Assembly (NCBI GenBank): GCA_025667525.1
Contig: JANFOE010000584.1
Location: 464,001 to 528,000, forward strand
Origin: Glebionis coronaria
Lineage: Eukaryota; Streptophyta; Magnoliopsida; Asterales; Asteraceae
Direction of reading: 5' to 3'
Length of the DNA: 64,000 bases
Part shown: piece after piece, positions 1-13,762 of the stretch
How positions within the stretch are numbered: position 1 is the first letter of the stretch
How the letters are laid out: every line of letters starts with the position of its first letter
The notes under the pieces: generated by a model
Told to the model about the DNA's origin: nothing
What the model saw: only the letters and a program-made list of their open reading frames with translations
Databases searched by the model: none
Translations under genes and position numbers: made by a program

Positions 1-1258
1 TCTTGTGATCTTTTGTCATTTTCTCAATATTCGTACCTAAAATACACATTGAACAAACACAAACATACATCTGGCACTTTTTATGATATTTTAACCATTT
101 TAAGCCCGTTTTGGACGATGAGGCTATTTATAAAAGCAGTCTCATCACTCCCCCATACTAAACCATTGCCGTGCCCTCACGTAATGCTAGAGTAAAGTAT
201 CGTAGCACCTCCAAAGTTCATTTTTATGGATTTTTATTGAATTGTAAACTACACTACACTACTACTACTTGCTACTACTTGTGTTTTAGACATAATGTAT
301 GATTTTCATCGCAAAATGAGACATTTAGGTTCATAGAATAAGAACACGTGAATGCTTCGTTAGAAATAATTCCGTCGTCCTCGATTTTCACCTAATTCCA
401 TGCCAAGCGTGTAACGACATCATTGTCATTATAAGTTAGTAATTCTAACACTAACCATATGCCCTAATCACGTACTTAGACTCCCATTTTCCTAATTGGT
501 ATCTCTTATATTTTATTTTTGTCTTGAATGTTCACGAGGATACATTGTTTGACTTATGCGATGATAGAGATTAAGGTCCAAAAATAGAGTCATAACGGTG
601 TAACCAAGACCATCGAATTAATAACCCCCCTAATAGAAAACGATGTCAAAAAATTAAGTCAACAAGAAGGATCATAAACACGGTTTTATAACCGTTTTGA
701 ACATGAGACTTATTACCAAGACTTTTATACTCCCCCTTACGGATGGGCCTTATTATCATAGGTTTACCTCCATCTTTTATTCAACTTCGCTATGGAACTT
801 TTATTATGACTTCGGTCTTGCCTTGCCTTTTATTTAACCTCGCCATGAGGTGTTTATTATGGCCAAAGACGTATATCCTCACGCTAAAGCGAATTTTGGA
901 TCTTAAAGCTTCAAAGATTAAGGCTTAATCACTTTCAATTTTGCATAGATTTTTCGGCCTTGCGAACTTCGAATCTTTGCTTGATTTAGGTGAGCCCTTG
1001 AAATCTTATTATTGGGTGAAGCTTTTGATTATTCGGGTTGCCAATACTTCAAAACCGTGACGCTGGCAATACCTTAATGTTTTCCCAATTTAATTACATG
1101 GAAGCTACTAGAAAAGACTAGAAGCCAACAATCAAGACTAAACCGCTAAGCCAATACTTATTAGCAAAATATATATACAAGCGAAGGGAGAATAAGCAAA
1201 CAACGAGAACACATAAGTTTTTGAAAGAATACGAGTACTCTATGTTTAGCATAATAAC
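1..1258 (-). mobile_element. Fragment of Athila-like LTR retrotransposon B (3' end only)
   Basis: Positions 1-147 are the end of an LTR, finishing in GTCTCATCA. They are followed by the complement of a polypurine tract (CTCCCCCATACT, 148-159) and about 1.1 kb of non-coding sequence. The whole stretch aligns by eye with 6043-7311 of element A, including the hairpin at the LTR edge (GATGAGGCT with AGTCTCATC). Homology to A stops sharply after TAGCATAATAAC at 1258; in A the text continues with TTATATTTAACTC. That break is where Tat element T was inserted. The rest of B should lie outside the window on both sides. No coding sequence is seen here. Confidence 0.85.
148..159 (-). other. Polypurine tract of element B
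   Basis: On the minus strand this reads AGTATGGGGGAG directly before the LTR that starts TGATGAGACTGC. It would prime plus-strand DNA synthesis. The motif is the same as in A, C and D. Confidence 0.8.
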
Positions 1259-1845
1259 TGTTTATACAAAAGTTGGATGATCCTTGTTTGACCCGAATTA
1301 GGCTTAATTCGGGTAGGCTGGGCTCCGACTCTTGCACCAAGTGAATGTCTTGCTGAGATCATGCACACTAAAACAACACGCGTTAAGCTTACCGTGGGAA
1401 CGTGTCCCATGATTAGACTCCGACGTGAGAGTAAGTAATCGGTTTATGGTTAGATAATCGGCTGTGAGTTGAGAACAGAGAGAATGTGATACCTTTGTGG
1501 AACCCTTGGGGGTTCCTTAAATAGGCGGTGAAACCCTAATGGGCTGTCACCGATGCTTTGGCCCCAAGCAAAGGATAAGTGCCATAATTAGCTTGATTGT
1601 TATCTTCTATTTATGGTGAGTGTATATCCTATACCTTGGGGCAAATCCCAATCCTAATTAGATTGTGATTCTGTCTAACCCTGTACCGGACGTGCCGGGC
1701 CGTGGGCCGCACACATCTTATGCGGCTAATGTTCATTCAAGCCCATAAGCTTAAATGACATTAATCCAACCCATTCGTGATGTGTCGGATGCGGGTAGTA
1801 CCCGTGGGCCAGGTTCTTGACCCGGTTGAGGACTATACGTCATCA
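1259..1845 (-). repeat. 3' LTR of Tat-clade element T
   Basis: A 587-bp unit starts TG (TGTTTATAC) and ends CA (GTCATCA) on the plus strand, flanked on the right by a PPT complement (TGTCCCCCCAGTCT). On the minus strand it starts TGATGACGTATAG. It contains a TATA-like CTATTTAAGG on the minus strand near 1515-1530. The left border falls exactly where homology to element B stops. The partner 5' LTR would lie to the right of gag, but element E interrupts gag at 58377, so the partner is not in the window. Assignment to T is inferred from orientation and order. Confidence 0.65.
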
Positions 1846-1859
1846 TGTCCCCCCAGTCT
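1846..1859 (-). other. Polypurine tract of Tat element T
   Basis: The minus strand reads AGACTGGGGGGACA immediately upstream of the TGATGACG start of the 587-bp LTR. It differs from the Athila-like PPT, which supports a different element family. Confidence 0.65.
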
Positions 1860-2116
1860 AGTTGTTACAGCCGTAGGCGTAACCTCTAGACTAATCAATG
1901 TCCTTTATATATCGTTGTCGCAAACATAGCTGTACGTCAAAAAGGCCGGCCGGGACAACATTAATGAATGCATTTAATGGTAGTCATTAGTCGGACGTTT
2001 TGCCTACAAATGTGCACCAGACAGGCCCACTCTTGAGCCACGTAAAACTGCCATGAGGTGACCCGTGGGTCCCACTAATGTTTCAGAAGTGTCATGAATC
2101 CCATCCGTTAGATGGG
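1860..2116. other. Non-coding part of Tat element T, left of insertion A
   Basis: This 257-bp stretch continues at 18515 once element A and one copy of its target duplication are set aside. Relative to T it is the 3' untranslated region before the PPT. Relative to the antisense gene at 18731 it is distal upstream sequence. No open reading frame is recognisable. Confidence 0.6.
2112..2116. repeat. Target-site duplication, left copy, element A
   Basis: ATGGG directly precedes the LTR start TGATGTTTGAG. The same five bases follow the other LTR at 18510-18514. Confidence 0.9.
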
Positions 2117-5100
2117 TGATGTTTGAGATTTTACACACCTTTAGGAAAAGGAGGTAATTAGGGCAAGTATTAACAAGTAGTTTAGGAAAACCACAAGTAA
2201 ATGACCCAAAGTGAGTTCGTTCTCAAGGAGGCTTGTGTATTGTGTTATGAAATGATTAATGGTTTGTGATTATATTGATGAAAAATGAAAAGAAGAAAAG
2301 AGATTAGAAGAGAATGACGGTTACGATTATGAATTAAACTAAGACGAATAGTCGTGCACGTAAAACCGTAAAAAGTGACCAAATTAAAAATTTACCCTAA
2401 AAATTCCTAGAAAATTGCCATAAATCCTAAAAAATGTAATTAGAGTTTACAAAAAATCAAAAATCACTCAAACCTTTTATTTAATTAAATAATAATTTTT
2501 AATGCTAATTAAAGCCCAAAAAATCAATTTAATTAATAAAAAGCCCAAAATGAGATTTTTTACTTGTAAACATCTAAAATGACTTAACCAAATTTAAAAC
2601 TATTTTTGAAAATTTTAAAATTAATAAAATCTATTTAAAAACAATTAAATACTATTAAAACTTAAAATAATTCTAAAAATTAATCTAATGACAATAAAAT
2701 TAATCTAAAAATTGTAAAATTCCTAACTTAATGTGTTTAAACTAAGAAAAATTAAAAAACTTGAAAAATTTAAATTTAAAATTTTAATAATAAAATAATA
2801 ATAAAATATTAATAAAAATCCAAAATTTATAAAAGATTCTAAAAAGTTGCAAACTAGTTTATTTTAACCTAAATGAAACAGAAATGAAGTTGAAATTACA
2901 AAAATACCCCTATTGGGCCTTGAAATGGGCTAAAAGACCAAACAGTCCCTTAATGGGCTTGAAATAGGCCCAATAAGAAAAATGTTGTCCAAATAAGCCC
3001 AAAATCTCCTATCTGACTTAAAATTTGATTTTAAGAACAAAATTATGAAGGCCCAAAAGCTGAAAATGTGTTTAAGCTAGCTTATTTCAAAGCAGCTTAT
3101 TCTTAATAGGCTTTTTGGCCCATTAAGCTATAAATTGATGCCATAAGCTAAAATTTGACACACAAGATTCTTTTGAGTTACTTAAGAGATCTGTAAAAAG
3201 AAAATTGGAAAAAGCACAAGAAATAAGCCTGAAATAAGCCAAGGCTCTCTTCACAAAACGACAAAATAGTCGTTTTTGAGTTCTAGACCACCCAAAGTGC
3301 TGATTCAACTTTCAAAAGGTTTTAAATGACTTAATTAAGCAAAATAATAAAAAAATTTCAAATAAGCACAAGCAACAAGCCAGAATAAGCAGATAAGCAC
3401 ATATGTAAAAGTCAACTTAATGAGTTTTCTAGTAAAAAGTCAATGTCAAACCCTAATAAGCTCCAAATCAAATAAATGGGTCAAATGAGGAAGATCTATC
3501 ACAAAAAATAAGTTGTTGCAAGTCTGGATAAGCCAAAATGGCTTATGAATAAGCTGTTTGATGTTTTCCACTAGCAGGGGCTAGTTTTGGAGGTTGAGCA
3601 GTGGGAACTTTTCCCCCTACTTGACCAAATTGACTTTTTGTCTTTTGTGGCTTTTTTTGTGGATTCAAGTTAAGCAAAGGCACCCAAATGATCAGTTAAT
3701 CATAAGGAGTCAATATAAGCAAAAAAAACACAATTCCAATCAGCCAATTAATACAGTTTAATCAAAACATCTACAGACCTAGCCCAAATATGAACAATAA
3801 GCAGTTTTTACTTAATAAGCACTTTTAGCAAGATTCAGCCAACCAAATTGCACCAAAAGCATACACAAGCTATAATGAATTCAAATGAACAAATTTTTAA
3901 ACAGGTTTCATGCAATGCTTAAAGGTCTAGATAAAGATTCAAGCACAAAAAAGTTACCGATGAACAAAGAACATGCAGTTATGAACACTTGCTGTTATAC
4001 TTGACCACAAGTCCAATTTCAAACACTCAAATCTTGTTAACATGTTATATAAACTATGACTTAACACTTTTTAGCCCTAAACATGCATACACTCTAAGTG
4101 TTTCAAAAATCTTATGTCAAAAATGGCAAAATCAAGTGAGATATAACACAATCTTTAATTTGATGTTTTAAGTCTGAAAACTTGCAGGTTTTAGCACACA
4201 GCCAAGTGATAAGAAGATACAAACTCAAACAAACAACTTCCAATAACACAATAACCAATTATGATCTTAAACCGGTTAACCCAAGCACCCCTTATATTTT
4301 TCAAATCAAGATTTAAACAAGTATAATTGTGATTCAATGTTACCCAAGCCCAATCAAACACAATAACAGATATATTATGCAGTATCAAGCAAGATTAAGC
4401 TACAAAAACAACAAGAACACAAGCAGAACACAAAATCATAAAAATCAAGTATTTTTCAGATTTTTGGGTTCAAGAACTCAAACCTCATGAATGTACATCC
4501 ACACTCACGAATTTTTGAGCTGATGTGCCTAGCAAAATAAGGCACAAGCTTCCACAAACAAGCTGTTAAGATTCAACAAGGTTAGCACAATAAAATCAAA
4601 AACAGAAAGGTGACAAAATGGAAAATAAATTTGATTAATGCAACCTTGTTCCCACACTTGATTATCCCAAAGTTATAAGCCTCACAACACATTGATAACT
4701 CTTTATCAGGGTGATATGATCCACTTATAGCCCAAGAATTCCAAGGTTTAAACCAAGACTTAGCAAAATATCAAATTTTTAACTCTTGTACAATTTCTTG
4801 CACAAGGTTTGAAAAAACGTTTCAAGATTCAAGATTAGCAAACATTAAACAATAACAAGCAGAATAAAAGATTGGCATTTGGTTTTTCTTCACAAATTCA
4901 AACTCTATTTCATAAATTGAAAGTAGGATTTACAGAAAAGTGAACTAGGAAAAATCAAGAGCAGGGCTCAATGTATGAGGCCCTATGCCTTATATAGGCT
5001 ACAATGACTAACTAAGAACATAAAAAACATAAACCCTAAAGCTGTAGAAGTCCCATTTTGCCCTTGAGAGTTTTGGCTTTATGCTTGATCATGTGACTGA

Positions 5101-6193
5101 CTTTTGGCAGTTTGTTGAGGTGTCAAGCATGTGGAAGTGATCAAAGGCTCACAAGGAGCTTAAGTTTGAAGATACAATCTTGGGCGTTGGATGGCTGGCA
5201 AGTTTTGGCTTTTTCTCCCAAAACCGTGTATAAGGGTTTATCATGTGACCCAGGTGATGATGTGGCATGGGTTTTCAAAGTTGGGTTCTGATTAGGACCA
5301 CCCTAATCTTAATTCTGGAGAAGATTAGGGTTTAATTTCAAGCCATTTGCAAAAACCCAATTCTTGTTCATACGTGAATAGAATCATGTTTAATCTGTTT
5401 TTGGGTTTTAACAAGGTGTTAAGCGCCAAAAATAAACTAATCAGTTATGATTAGTTAATAAAACTGAGTGGGATGATGAGGTGGAGGAAGGATGGCTTGT
5501 GATTGGTGGGTTTTGGTGAGTGGCACAGGTGTCAAGGCATGGTTGGTTAAGGTTAGTTTGGTTGTCTGCCCATTTTAATCCCTCATTTCTTTCTTGCTAC
5601 TTTAGTTTAAACATACCAAAATCCGAATTTCCTTTATAACCAAGTTTTGGTTTTCACACTTTTGCCCCAAATACTTTTCCAAAGTATTTTCAGGTGTATT
5701 TCTTGCCAATTGCTGATTCTTGAAGGGTTGTTTTGGCATTTTCTTCAAGGATTATGGTCTTAACTTGTATGATTGACTTTTTGGAGGACTAATACTGACA
5801 AGTCTTGATTGTTGAGGGACCATTCTTGCCAATTCTTCAAAGTGGAGGGCCCTTTTTGTAAATTTGACAAACTTTAAGGACCAAACTTGTAATTGTGAAT
5901 CAACAAGGGTTTAAAGTGTCAATTCTTCAATATTGGAGGACCCTTCTTGCATAATCTTCAATTCTTTAAGGGTTATTCTTGGAAAATCAACACTTAGGGC
6001 TTGGTTCATTGTGCGGCTTCGTTTCCCGTGTTCGTTTTTGCATGTTTCTTGTGATCTTTTATCATTTTCTGAATATCCGTACCCAAAATACACAAGTAAC
6101 AAACACAATCATATATTTGGCATTTTTGATGATATTTAATGCATTTAAAGCCCATTTTGGACAATGAGACTATGTATAAAAGCAGTCTCATCA
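2117..6193 (-). repeat. 3' LTR of element A
   Basis: Bounded by TGATGTTTGAG and GTCTCATCA on the plus strand. It includes a very AT-rich block (about 2380-2880), a minus-strand TATATAAG at 4989-4996, and degenerate GGACC/CTTG sub-repeats at about 5740-5960. The equivalents of the tRNA-like sequences of C and D are not recognisable here. Short open frames inside have no recognisable product. Confidence 0.92.
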
Positions 6194-6205
6194 CTCCCCC
6201 ATACT
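6194..6205 (-). other. Polypurine tract of element A
   Basis: The minus strand reads AGTATGGGGGAG directly against the 3' LTR. Similar motifs recur at about 7625-7633 and 7681-7691 inside the 3' non-coding region. Confidence 0.88.
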
Positions 6206-8053
6206 AAGCCATTGCCGTGCCCTCACGCAATGCTAGAATAAAGTATCGTAGCACCTCTAAAATTCATTTTTATTTACTTTTATTGAATGATAAACTAGCT
6301 ACACAACTAATAATACTTCTACTTGCGTTTTTAGACATAATGTATGATTTTCATCGCAAAATAGGACGTTTAGGTTCATAGAATAAGAACACGTGAATGC
6401 TTCGTTAGAAATAATTTCATCGTCCTCGATTTTCACTCCAATTCCATGCTAAGCGTGCAACGAGATCATTGTTATTATAAGTTAGTAATGCTAACACTAC
6501 TCATATGCCCTAATCACGTACTTATCCTCCCATATTCCTAAGTTGTATCTTTTATATTTTATTTTGTCTTGAATGTTTTACGAGGATACATTGTTTGAGT
6601 TATGCGATAATAGATTTAGGTCTAAAAATAGAGTCCTAACGGTGTAACCAAGACCATCAAATTATTAGCCCCTAATAATAGACAACGATGTCTAAAAATT
6701 AAGTCAACAAGAAGGATCGATAAAGAAAGTTTTATAACGGTTTTGAACATGAGACTTATTACCAAAACTTTTATACGCCCCCTAACGAAAGGGCCTTATT
6801 ATCGTAGGTTTACCTCCATCTTTTATTAAACTTCGCCATGAAGCTTTTATTATGACTTCGGTCTTGCCTTGCCTTTTATTTAACCTCGCCATGAGGTGTT
6901 TATTATGGCCAAAGACGTATATCCTCACGCTAAAGCAAATTTTGGATCTTTAAAGCTTCAAAGATTAAGGCTTGATTCACTTTTAATTTTGCATAGATTT
7001 TTAGGCCTTGTGAGCTTAAAATTGCTTGCTTGATTTAGGTGAGCACTTGAAATCTTATTATTAGGTGAAGCTTTCGATTATTCAGGTTGCCAATACTTCA
7101 AAACCCTGACGCTGGCGATACCTTAATGTCTTCCTAATTTTGTTACATGGAAGCTACTAGAAAATACTAGAAACCAACAATCAAGACTAAACCGCTAAGT
7201 CAATACTTATTAAGCAAAAAATATTTACAAGTGAAGGGAGAATAAGGAAATAACAAGAACACATGAGTTTTTGAAAGAATACGAGTACTCTACGTTTAGC
7301 ATAGTAACTTATATTTAACTCTATCATTTCTCGTCCTCATTTAAAAGACTTAGCCTAATATAAAGTTAAGGAATCGAAGCTAAGTGCTCAACACACACGG
7401 TCGAGTCAAAAATTACTCTTATTCTCGCCATCGGAAAATCTTCATTCGTGTCTTCAAACACTTATAAAACATGAGAAAAATTTTAAAATTTTGCCATTTT
7501 TAGCCTTATTTAGCAACAAAACGATAAACAAAAGGCCATTTTAGCCTTATTTTGCAACAAAACGATAAACAAAAATATAAACTTTAGAAAGCGTGAAGGT
7601 TTGGAAAGACAAGTATCTATTCACCTCCCATACTAAAGTTAAACATTGTCCTCAATGTTTCGAGTCTAAGGGTTGGAAAACCCCCATACTAGAGACGTAG
7701 TCGAATGCTTAATCTAGCATGAAAAGGGTGTAACCGTTAAATTTAAAGCTGTTTATAAAGTGTGCTAAAAACCTAAGGTTAGAACATCAAAGGATATATC
7801 ATGGATATTGAGAAATTATTCAAAGCAAACGATCGAGTGCTCCCATAAAATGAACACGAGAGGCTCCAATCGTGAAGATCATGATCATCTAAAAACCATA
7901 TCACAAACAACCACAAAACAAAGGTTGGAAGGGCAAAAATCCCCACACGTTAACTACATTAGAAAGCGATAATATGTACATAGGATAAGCATGGGAATCC
8001 CCCACGAGGCACCTTGTTTTTGATTACCGAGTCATGAGCTCGAATCGATCCCC
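6206..8053 (-). other. 3' non-coding region of element A
   Basis: About 1.85 kb lies between the end of pol and the PPT, where some Athila elements carry an env-like gene. I see no open frame of useful length. The region is conserved with B (160-1258) and with the corresponding part of D (51150-52953). It holds two extra PPT-like motifs and a conserved block around 7990-8050 (CCCCCACGAGGCACC). Confidence 0.8.
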
Positions 8054-11000
8054 TCAATAGTAATTATCATTGGGGTAGGTGATTTGGTCGAGGTAGTTCA
8101 AGGATGGAACTTTCCCGCCAAAGTAGTGCTTCAACCTATGTCCATTCACCTTGAAATTGTTTTGAGCTAGCTCGATGGTCCCATATGGAAAAACTTGAGT
8201 CACGGTGAATGGACCGGACCACGGGATTTCAACTTGCCGGAAAATATTTTCAAACGAGAGTTAAAAAGCAACACTTGATCTCCAATGTTAAAAACCTGGT
8301 TTTTAATATTTGACATGAAACTTTTTAGTTTTTTCTTTATAAATCAATGAATTTTCATAAGAAATATCTATTAATCCATCCAATTCGTTTAATTGCATTT
8401 TCTGGTGCATTCCCGCGGTCTCCATATCACCATTACAATGCTTAAGGGCCCAATAAGCTTTGTGTTCAAGTTTTATTAGCAAGTGACAATTCTTCACATA
8501 CACAAGCTTATAAGGAGTGCACCCGATGGGCGTCTTATGAGCGGTCCTAAAGGCCCGTAAAGCATCGTCCAACTTATCCGACCAAGATTGTCGGTTTTCC
8601 CCAACAGATCTCTCCAAGATCCTCTTCAAAGCTCGGTTTGAAACCTCGACTTGCCCACTCGTTTTTGGGTGATAAGCCGAAGAAAGACGATGTGTAACCA
8701 CATATTTCCTTAGGACCCTTTCAAATTGGTCGTTACAAAAATGGGTTCCACCGCTTATGATCGCACGAGGGGTTCCAAACCGAGAAAACAAGCTTTTCAA
8801 AAACTTGACTATCATACGAGCATCGTTGTTGGGCAAAGCCTTAGCTTCCACCCACTTAGATAGGTAGTCAACGGCGACAAGGGTGTAATTATAACCACGT
8901 GATGATGGGAATGGCCCCATAAAGTCAATGCTCCAAACGTCAAAGATCTCACACACTTGGATGATATTTTGTGGTATTTCATCGTTTTGTAAGGCTTTTC
9001 CTTGTCATTGGCATGAGTCGCATGACTTCACAAGTGCATGTGCATCTCAGTAAATAGTAGGTCAAAAGAAACCGGCATCAAAAATTTTCTTAGCCGTGAG
9101 ATTAACACCGTGGTAACCACCCGTGGGTCCCTCGTGACAAGCTCTAAGGATGTTAGAAGCTTCGGTACCAAAGACACAACGTCGAATAATTTGATCCGCA
9201 CAAGTTCGAAACAACTAAGGGTCCTTCCAAAAATAGAACTTGACGTCACGAAAGAATTTTCGTTTTTCTTGAGTCGTCATACCCTTGATGATGAAGTTCC
9301 CCGCATGGTAATTTGCGATGTTCGCAAACCATGGGGTAGAAGAATCAAGCTTAGAACTTACTAAAACAAGTGTCTCAAGTGGAAATGTTTCGGTGATTTC
9401 CTTAGGCTCGTAAACACTTTGATGAGGATCTTCCAAACGAGAAAGATGATCTGCCGCTAGATTCTCGGCTCCTTTTTTGTCAACGATTTTGTGATCAAAT
9501 TATTGAAGGAGGAGAATCCAACGAAGTAATCTCGGCTTTGCATCTTGTTTATCCATAAGATACTTGATAGCCGAATGATCCGTATACACTATGCATTTAG
9601 TCAAGACGAGATAAGGTCGAAATTTCTCAAATGCATACACTACGGCAAGGAATTCCTTCTCCGTTGTAGTGTATTTTCGTTGAGCCTCGGTCATCGTTTG
9701 CTTGCATAGTGGATAGGTAAGAAGTGCTTATCATGACGTTGCCCCAATACGGCCCCAATAGCGTAGTCACTAGCATCACACATGAGCTCAAAGGGGAGGT
9801 TCCAATTGGGAGCAACAAGAATGGGAGCTTCGGTAAGTTTCCTCTTACGGATTTAAAAGGCTCGGACACAATCTTCGTCAAAGACAAAACGTGCATCTTT
9901 TTCGAGGAGATGTATAATAGGTCGAGAAATCTTTGAAAAATCATTGATGAATCGACGATAAAAGCCCGCGTGGCCTAGGAAACTCCTAACTCCCTTAACG
10001 GTTTTAGGATGAGGTAATTTGGCGATGACGTCTACCTTAGCTTTATCTACCTCAATCCCCGCTTTCGAGAGCTTGTGCCCTAAGACGATTCCACTCTTAA
10101 CCATAAAATGACACGTTTCCCAATTGAGCACAAGGTTGGTTTCCTCACAACGTTTCAACATTCTCTCAAGGTTCGACAAACACGAAGTGAACGAATTACC
10201 AAACACGGAAAAGTCATCCATGAAGATTTCCATCGTCTTCTCGATCATGTCATGAATAATAGCCACCATGCACCTTTGAAAGGTTCCCGGTGCATTAAAA
10301 AGTCCGAATGGCATTCTACGATACGCAAACGTTCCATATGGACACGTAAACGTAGTTTTTTCTTGATCACGAGGATCGATGGGAATTTGGAAGTAACCGA
10401 AAAACCATCTAAAAAGCAATAGAAATCGTTTCCCGCGAGACGCTCCAACATTTGGTCCATGAAGGGCAAGGGAAAATGGTCTTTTCGAGTGGCTTCATTC
10501 AACTTTCGATAGTCAATGCACACTCTCCATCCGGTCACGAGTCTAGTGGGAATTAACTCATTGGCATCGTTTGGCACAACGGTCATTCCTCCCTTTTTAG
10601 GGACACAATGGATAGGACTCACCCAAGGGCTATCAGAAATAGGGTAAATTAATCCCGCGTCAAGGAGTTTAAGGACCTCCTTTTTGATGATGTCGTGAAT
10701 TTTGGGGTTCACCCTCCTTTGACATTGGATTGCGGGCTTGATCCTCCTCCCTTAAGATTTTTTGGGTACAAAATTTAGGATTGATTCCCTTAATGTCGGA
10801 TAACTTCCACGCAATTGCCCCTTTGTGATCCTTTAGAACATCGACAAGTGCGGTCTTTTCATCATTGGAAAGATCTTTCGCAATAATAACCGGCGACTTG
10901 TCGCCCTTCTCCAAAAATACATATTCAAGGTGAGGAGGTAAATATTTCAACTCGAGGATAGGTGGTTCCTCAATTGAAGATTTGGGCTCGATACTCATAA

Positions 11001-13762
11001 CCTCCTCGGGTGGAGGAAATGGGAAATCGTTAAGAAAATCGTTGATAATCGAGAAGTCCTCATCATTGTCGAGGTCTTCGCCACAAGTACGTGGAACATC
11101 GAATTCTTCCAACATAAAACCACCACCTTCAAATGGAGTGAAGGTTGGTGTCGCGTTATCAAGAATGGGATCTAGCATAGTGGGATTACCACTATTTTCA
11201 TCATCACCAAAACCTAAAACTTCTTGTGAAAATTCCTCGCAAACAACGTCAATCATATCAACGAGGTTTACGGTTGCAACGGAATAAACATGAGAAATTG
11301 GAGAATTTTGAGTTGCGTTTATAACAAGTTCCTCGTCGTTGAAATGTAAGGTGATCTTTCTAGCGTGCACATCAATTAAAGCCATAGACGTATCTAAAAA
11401 CGAACGACCTAAAATGAGAGGAACTTGAGGATCCGTGGGAATATCGACAACGATAAAGTCTACCGGATAATAGAACTTTCCCACTTTCACAAAAACGTCT
11501 TCCGCCAATCCACATGCGGGAATCGTGGAATGATCGGCCAACTCGATAGACATTAGTGAAGGAGTAAGATTAGGAAGATTAAGCGACTTAAAGATTGCAA
11601 GTGGCATCAAGTTAATACTAGCACCAAGATCGGCCAAGGCATAGCATTCTTCCATGTCTTGGATTACACAAGGAATCAAGAATTTACCAGGATCACCAAC
11701 TTTTTGAGGTATGCGGTTAAGATAAATCGATGAACAACTAGACAATTGTTGCAATTTCTCCTTGTTGTTCAACATACTCTTGAAGTTAGCGGCGAATTGA
11801 GGCATCATGACCAAAGCATCGGCAAAACTCACATTAAAATGAACGTCACGAAACATTTTCATAAACAGCTCAAACTGGTAGTTGTCGCGCTCTTGACATT
11901 TCTCCTTTCTAAGTCTCCATGGATAAGGAAAAGGTGGAGTGGGTTGAGGCATACACATAGCCTTTGGAATCTCGGGTTCCAAATGTGGTAATGGGTCAAC
12001 CGTAGGTGTGGCATGAGCAGTACTTCGTGGGATTTGGACATGCTCCTTTTCGACCATCACCTCGGGTTCTTCCTTAATTGCATCCTCCGTAGGAGCTATT
12101 GGTTGATGAGTCGGTTCTTTAAGTGTCTTACCACTTCGTGTGGTAATCACTTTCATCTCTCCCTTAGGGTTCGATATGGTATTGCTAGGAAGACTACTCG
12201 AAGATGGTTTGCACATTATAGCCTCAAACATAGATGAAATTTTATCCTCAAACATAGATTGACTCTTCTCGGCCTTAATCATCTCTTGTTTTATTTCATG
12301 TTGCCCTTGTTCCATTTTTTGTTGGTTTTGTTGTAACCTAGTTACATTCCCTTCTATTTTGTTTGTATGGATTTTAAGCTCATTTGCTAACTCGTTTTTC
12401 AACTCCTTTTTCAAGTCATTCTTAAACTCGGATCTTAGGCTAATGATTTCTCTTTGAATGTTGTCAAACCTAGCATCGTTTCCATTAGCGTATTCAACAA
12501 ATTCATTCGGAAGATCTTTCAAATTTTGCAAACCCTTGTTGTTGTTTTGAAAATCATTGTTTTGATTTTTGTTTGAAACTTGATTGTTATTAGCCCCTTG
12601 ATTCCCATAGTTTCCTTTGTAATTGTTTTTAAAACCAACTTGATTGTTTCGATAGTTGTTGTTAGCATTTTGATCGGGAGCAAAACCCGGTGGAGTCAAT
12701 TGATTAGAGCGGGTAACTTGACCGTTTTGGTTGTAAGTTCCCGTGGTCGCGTAGGCACTCGAAGTGTTACCACCGTTGGTAATGCACTCAGAGAAATCAT
12801 GACCTCCACCACAATACATACATGAAACCTCAACCGCTTTATCCGTAGCGGGAGTACTTTGTTTTCCAACTTTGAATTCAATTAGAAGTACTTTAAGCTT
12901 ATCAAAGATTTTGTTTTCCAAGTTCGCCTCAATTTGGCAAGCATCGATGGTATTGGACAAAGAAGGTGAAGTCGAAGACGAAGCCTTACGAACACTCGAT
13001 GTGTTACGAGGACTATACACCTTAGATCTATTCTCAATTATCAACAACGCTTCCTCAACCGTTTTACACAAAAAATTACCACACGCGGCGGCATTTATAT
13101 AATCCCTTTCATGATCATTTAAACCATTGTAAAACGTGTCAATTTGATGCATGTCGGAAAAACCATGATGAGGACACTCATGTAACATTTCCTTAAACCT
13201 ATTCCAAGCCGTTGAAAAACTCTAGTTAAATTCTTGTGAAAATTTTTAAATCTCGTTTTTCAAATGCGTAGTCTTAGAGGGCGGAAAAAATGGTTCATAA
13301 ATTTAGAAACGAGATCCTTCCACGTCAATATAGAATTGGGTGGCTCTTTCTCTAACCAAATTTTAGTGGTCCCCGCTAAGCAATACGGAAAAAGCATCAT
13401 CTTAATCGAGTCATTAGCAACATCCTTAAATTTGTAAGTGGCGGTAAGACGATTGAATTGGCCGATATGGTTGTGCGGGTTCTCCTTTTCATCACCACGG
13501 AATTTGTTGTTTTGGATCATCGACAACAAACCCGTTTTCACTTCAAAATTCCCCGCAAGGATAGCGAGAATCAAAATAGCCTCTCCATAACCCTCAGTGG
13601 GTGCTTGAAGTAACTCCATCATAGTACGATTCGCCATGGTTGGTTCTTCTTCTACGATAGGTTCGTCAATAGGAGACTCCTCACTAGAAAGATTAGGAGT
13701 AGGTGTTGACTCCTTTCGGTTTTTCGTTTACGTGCACGTCTTGCTTGATTACGAGTAAGCAT
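8054..13762 (-). pseudogene. gag-pol polyprotein remnant of element A
   Basis: The start codon at 13762 opens a basic N terminus (MLTRNQARRARKR). Gag follows ([16 protein letters not shown] at about 13637) and runs to a frame break near 13190-13260. From 13188 to 10669 the frame carries the rest of gag, a zinc knuckle of CX2CX3HX4C form (CMYCGGGHDFSEC), a coiled-coil segment (about 12190-12520), and the protease motif [14 protein letters not shown] ([21 protein letters not shown] catalytic box near 10210), RNase H ([18 protein letters not shown]) and integrase ([12 protein letters not shown]) follow in several frames, separated by frameshifts near 10712, 10420, 9860 and 9500-9000. In the integrase the second catalytic Asp is lost: IISGGTH stands where D has IISDRGTH, consistent with a 3-bp deletion. 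Not functional. Confidence 0.9.

Noticed and set aside
3238..3320. Decayed tRNA-like unit in the LTRs of A at the place matching C and D
   Set aside because: Only GAGTTCTAGACC faintly resembles box B; no box A could be defended.
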